Assembly (NCBI GenBank): GCA_902465215.1
Contig: CABQMM010000065.1
Span: 1 to 7,046, forward strand
Length of the DNA stretch: 7,046 nucleotides
Source: an uncultured Bacillota bacterium
GTDB lineage: Bacteria; Bacillota; Clostridia; Peptostreptococcales; Anaerovoracaceae
Direction: 5' to 3'
Shown here piece after piece: positions 6,062-7,046 of this stretch; the first letter of the stretch is position 1, and each line of letters begins with the position of its first letter. Both the position numbers and the translations under genes were made by a program. The notes under the pieces were generated by a model. It was not told the origin of the DNA. It did not search any database and worked only from the letters and a program-made list of their open reading frames with translations.

Positions 6062-6093
6062 AAAACAGGACACTATTTTGTCCTGTTTTTTTT
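6062..6093 (+). terminator. Strong rho-independent terminator after the sigma-54 activator
   Basis: A perfect 10-bp stem, AAAACAGGAC (6062-6071) with GTCCTGTTTT (6080-6089), encloses an eight-base loop. The U tract is eight bases (6086-6093). It lies 20 bases after the activator stop codon and separates that transcript from lysA, which therefore needs its own promoter. Confidence 0.9.
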
Positions 6094-6099
6094 CTGCTC

Positions 6100-6152
6100 T
6101 TTTTCAGCAAGAAAAAAGTGTTGAAAATTAACGATTTTTGCCGCTTGCAAAA
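6100..6152. promoter_or_regulatory. Two related dyads, candidate enhancer sites for the sigma-54 activator
   Basis: TTTTTC-N5-GAAAAA (6100-6116) and TTTTGC-N5-GCAAAA (6136-6152) are perfect inverted repeats with six-base arms, five-base spacers and a shared pattern TTTTnC-N5-GnAAAA. Their centres are 36 bp apart. They lie between the activator terminator and the sigma-54 promoter of lysA, where an enhancer-binding protein would be expected to bind, although closer to the promoter than most such sites. The first dyad is A/T-rich and could be partly fortuitous. Confidence 0.4.
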
Positions 6153-6165
6153 CAATATTGAATTG

Positions 6166-6182
6166 TTGGCATTCTTTTTGCT
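6166..6182 (+). promoter_or_regulatory. Sigma-54 (-24/-12) promoter of lysA
   Basis: TTGGCATTCTTTTTGCT carries the GG (6168-6169) and GC (6180-6181) dinucleotides exactly ten bases apart, within TTGGCA and TTTGCT. It agrees well with the sigma-54 consensus TTGGCAC-N5-TTGCW, deviating mainly at the C after TTGGCA. Transcription should start near 6193, about 50 bases before the lysA start. The upstream neighbour encodes a sigma-54 activator, which strongly supports the call. Confidence 0.8.
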
Positions 6183-6231
6183 TTAGTATTATCTGAAAGC
6201 GAAAAGGAATGCTTGATAGAAATTACGATAC

Positions 6232-6247
6232 GGAGGAGAGAGACTTG
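6232..6247 (+). promoter_or_regulatory. Ribosome binding site deciding a TTG start for lysA
   Basis: GGAGGAGAG (6232-6240) is the strongest ribosome binding site in the lysA leader and places TTG 6245 at optimal spacing. The translation from TTG begins with IKEIKNNELYFDG, which matches the usual short N-terminus of this family. A TTG start often lowers translation relative to ATG. Confidence 0.7.
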
Positions 6248-7046
6248 ATAAAAGAAATCAAAAATAACGAGTTATATTTTGACGGATGCAGCACGACCGA
6301 TCTGGCTAAGCAGTACGGAACGCCGCTCTATGTGATGTCCGATACGGGAATCAAGGAGAAAATCAGAGAACTTAAGAAATCATTCCTTGATAAATATCCG
6401 AATACGAGAATCGCGTATGCATGCAAAGCTTTTTGCACGACTGCGATGTGCAAGATCTGTGATACAGAAGGACTTTGCATTGATGTTGTCTCCGGCGGAG
6501 AGCTTTACACCGCGAAGAAAGCCGGCTTCCCTGCAGAACGAATTGAGTTCAACGGCAACAACAAACTGCGTGGGGAGATTGAGGATGCTTTGGACTACGG
6601 AATCGGAAGATTTATCGTGGACAGCGAGCCGGATTTTAAGCAGATTGAAGAAGTCTGCAAAGAGAAAAACATGACTGCAAATATTTTGCTGAGAATCACG
6701 CCCGGCGTAGCAGCAAGTACGCATGACTTCATCATAACAGGAAAGCGCGACTCGAAGTTCGGTGTTCCTCTTGATGAGGATGTGTTTTATCCGCTTGCGG
6801 AGAGAGCCATCAAATCTGAGCATATAAACCTTCTGGGACTGCATTTTCACATCGGCTCACAAATCCTTGATAACGATGCATATCTTAAATCACTGGATGT
6901 AATGCTCGGGCTTGTGGAAGAACTCAAGAAGCGCTTCGGATACGACACAAAAGAGTTGAATCTTGGCGGCGGCTTCGGCGTCAAGTACACTGATGAGCAG
7001 CCAAAGCCATATTCTTATTATATCGACCCGATGATGAAAAAAATCG
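6245..7046 (+). CDS. lysA: Diaminopimelate decarboxylase, N-terminal 267 codons (runs off window)
   Basis: LysA is a pyridoxal-phosphate enzyme of the cytoplasm that converts meso-diaminopimelate to L-lysine, the last step of lysine synthesis. Family landmarks are in order: the cofactor lysine Lys61 in AYACKAF, DVVSGGEL at 80-87, NGNNK followed by YGIGRFIVDS, TPGVAASTHDFI then TGKRDSKFG, HFHIGSQI at 200-207 and the phosphate-binding NLGGGFG at 239-245. These favour diaminopimelate over ornithine or arginine decarboxylase. About 150 C-terminal residues of a usual length near 420, including the second-subunit active-site cysteine region, lie beyond the window. The start is TTG 6245, eight bases after GGAGG (6232-6236). 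An in-frame ATG at 6209 has its purine-rich sequence directly abutting it and would add 12 residues, so it is less likely. Expression is probably from the sigma-54 promoter at 6166 under the adjacent activator. Confidence 0.92.
   Translation, partial: MIKEIKNNELYFDGCSTTDLAKQYGTPLYVMSDTGIKEKIRELKKSFLDKYPNTRIAYACKAFCTTAMCKICDTEGLCIDVVSGGELYTAKKAGFPAERIEFNGNNKLRGEIEDALDYGIGRFIVDSEPDFKQIEEVCKEKNMTANILLRITPGVAASTHDFIITGKRDSKFGVPLDEDVFYPLAERAIKSEHINLLGLHFHIGSQILDNDAYLKSLDVMLGLVEELKKRFGYDTKELNLGGGFGVKYTDEQPKPYSYYIDPMMKKI

Noticed and set aside
1..7046. CRISPR arrays, insertion sequences, rRNA
   Set aside because: Reading through the window showed no regularly spaced direct repeats, no transposase motifs with terminal inverted repeats, and no rRNA-like sequence.

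Overview
The window looks like chromosomal DNA of an anaerobic, low-to-mid-GC Firmicute, most likely class Clostridia. The grounds are strong AGGAGG-type ribosome binding sites, frequent AGA and ATA codons, near-consensus sigma-A promoters, U-tailed hairpin terminators, and gene families typical of Clostridia. This placement is inferred from style and families, not from a match to a named genome.

Layout: (1) Positions 1-771 are degenerate. They hold a small cysteine-rich protein gene interrupted by an in-frame TAA (85-258), then coding-like but broken sequence. (2) At 772-1149 is a small YccF-family membrane protein. (3) At 1169-3427 lies the most distinctive block: a strong promoter, a SWIM zinc-finger protein (1263-1691), a macrodomain protein with an HTH-like C-terminal extension (1718-2671), a hairpin terminator or attenuator, and a von Willebrand factor A (VWA) protein with an intact metal site (2783-3427). 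(4) On the minus strand are tRNA-Ala(CGC) (3464-3539), with its own promoter and terminator, and a four-helix membrane protein of unknown function (3662-3997). (5) Divergent from that protein is a 618-residue sigma-54-dependent activator (4185-6041) ending in a strong terminator. (6) A -24/-12 promoter (6166-6182) then leads into lysA, diaminopimelate decarboxylase (6245 to past the window end).

Two gene groups appear to act as units. The SWIM and macrodomain genes share a promoter and are 26 bp apart, and the VWA gene follows on the same strand. Together they combine a zinc finger, an ADP-ribose-binding or hydrolysing domain with a probable nucleic-acid-binding tail, and a metal-dependent protein-interaction domain. 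A stress or conflict role related to ADP-ribosylation is plausible, but no ADP-ribosyltransferase is visible here. In the second group, the sigma-54 activator sits directly upstream of a sigma-54 promoter and lysA. This suggests local, signal-dependent control of the last step of lysine synthesis, with inverted repeats in the intergenic region as candidate activator sites.
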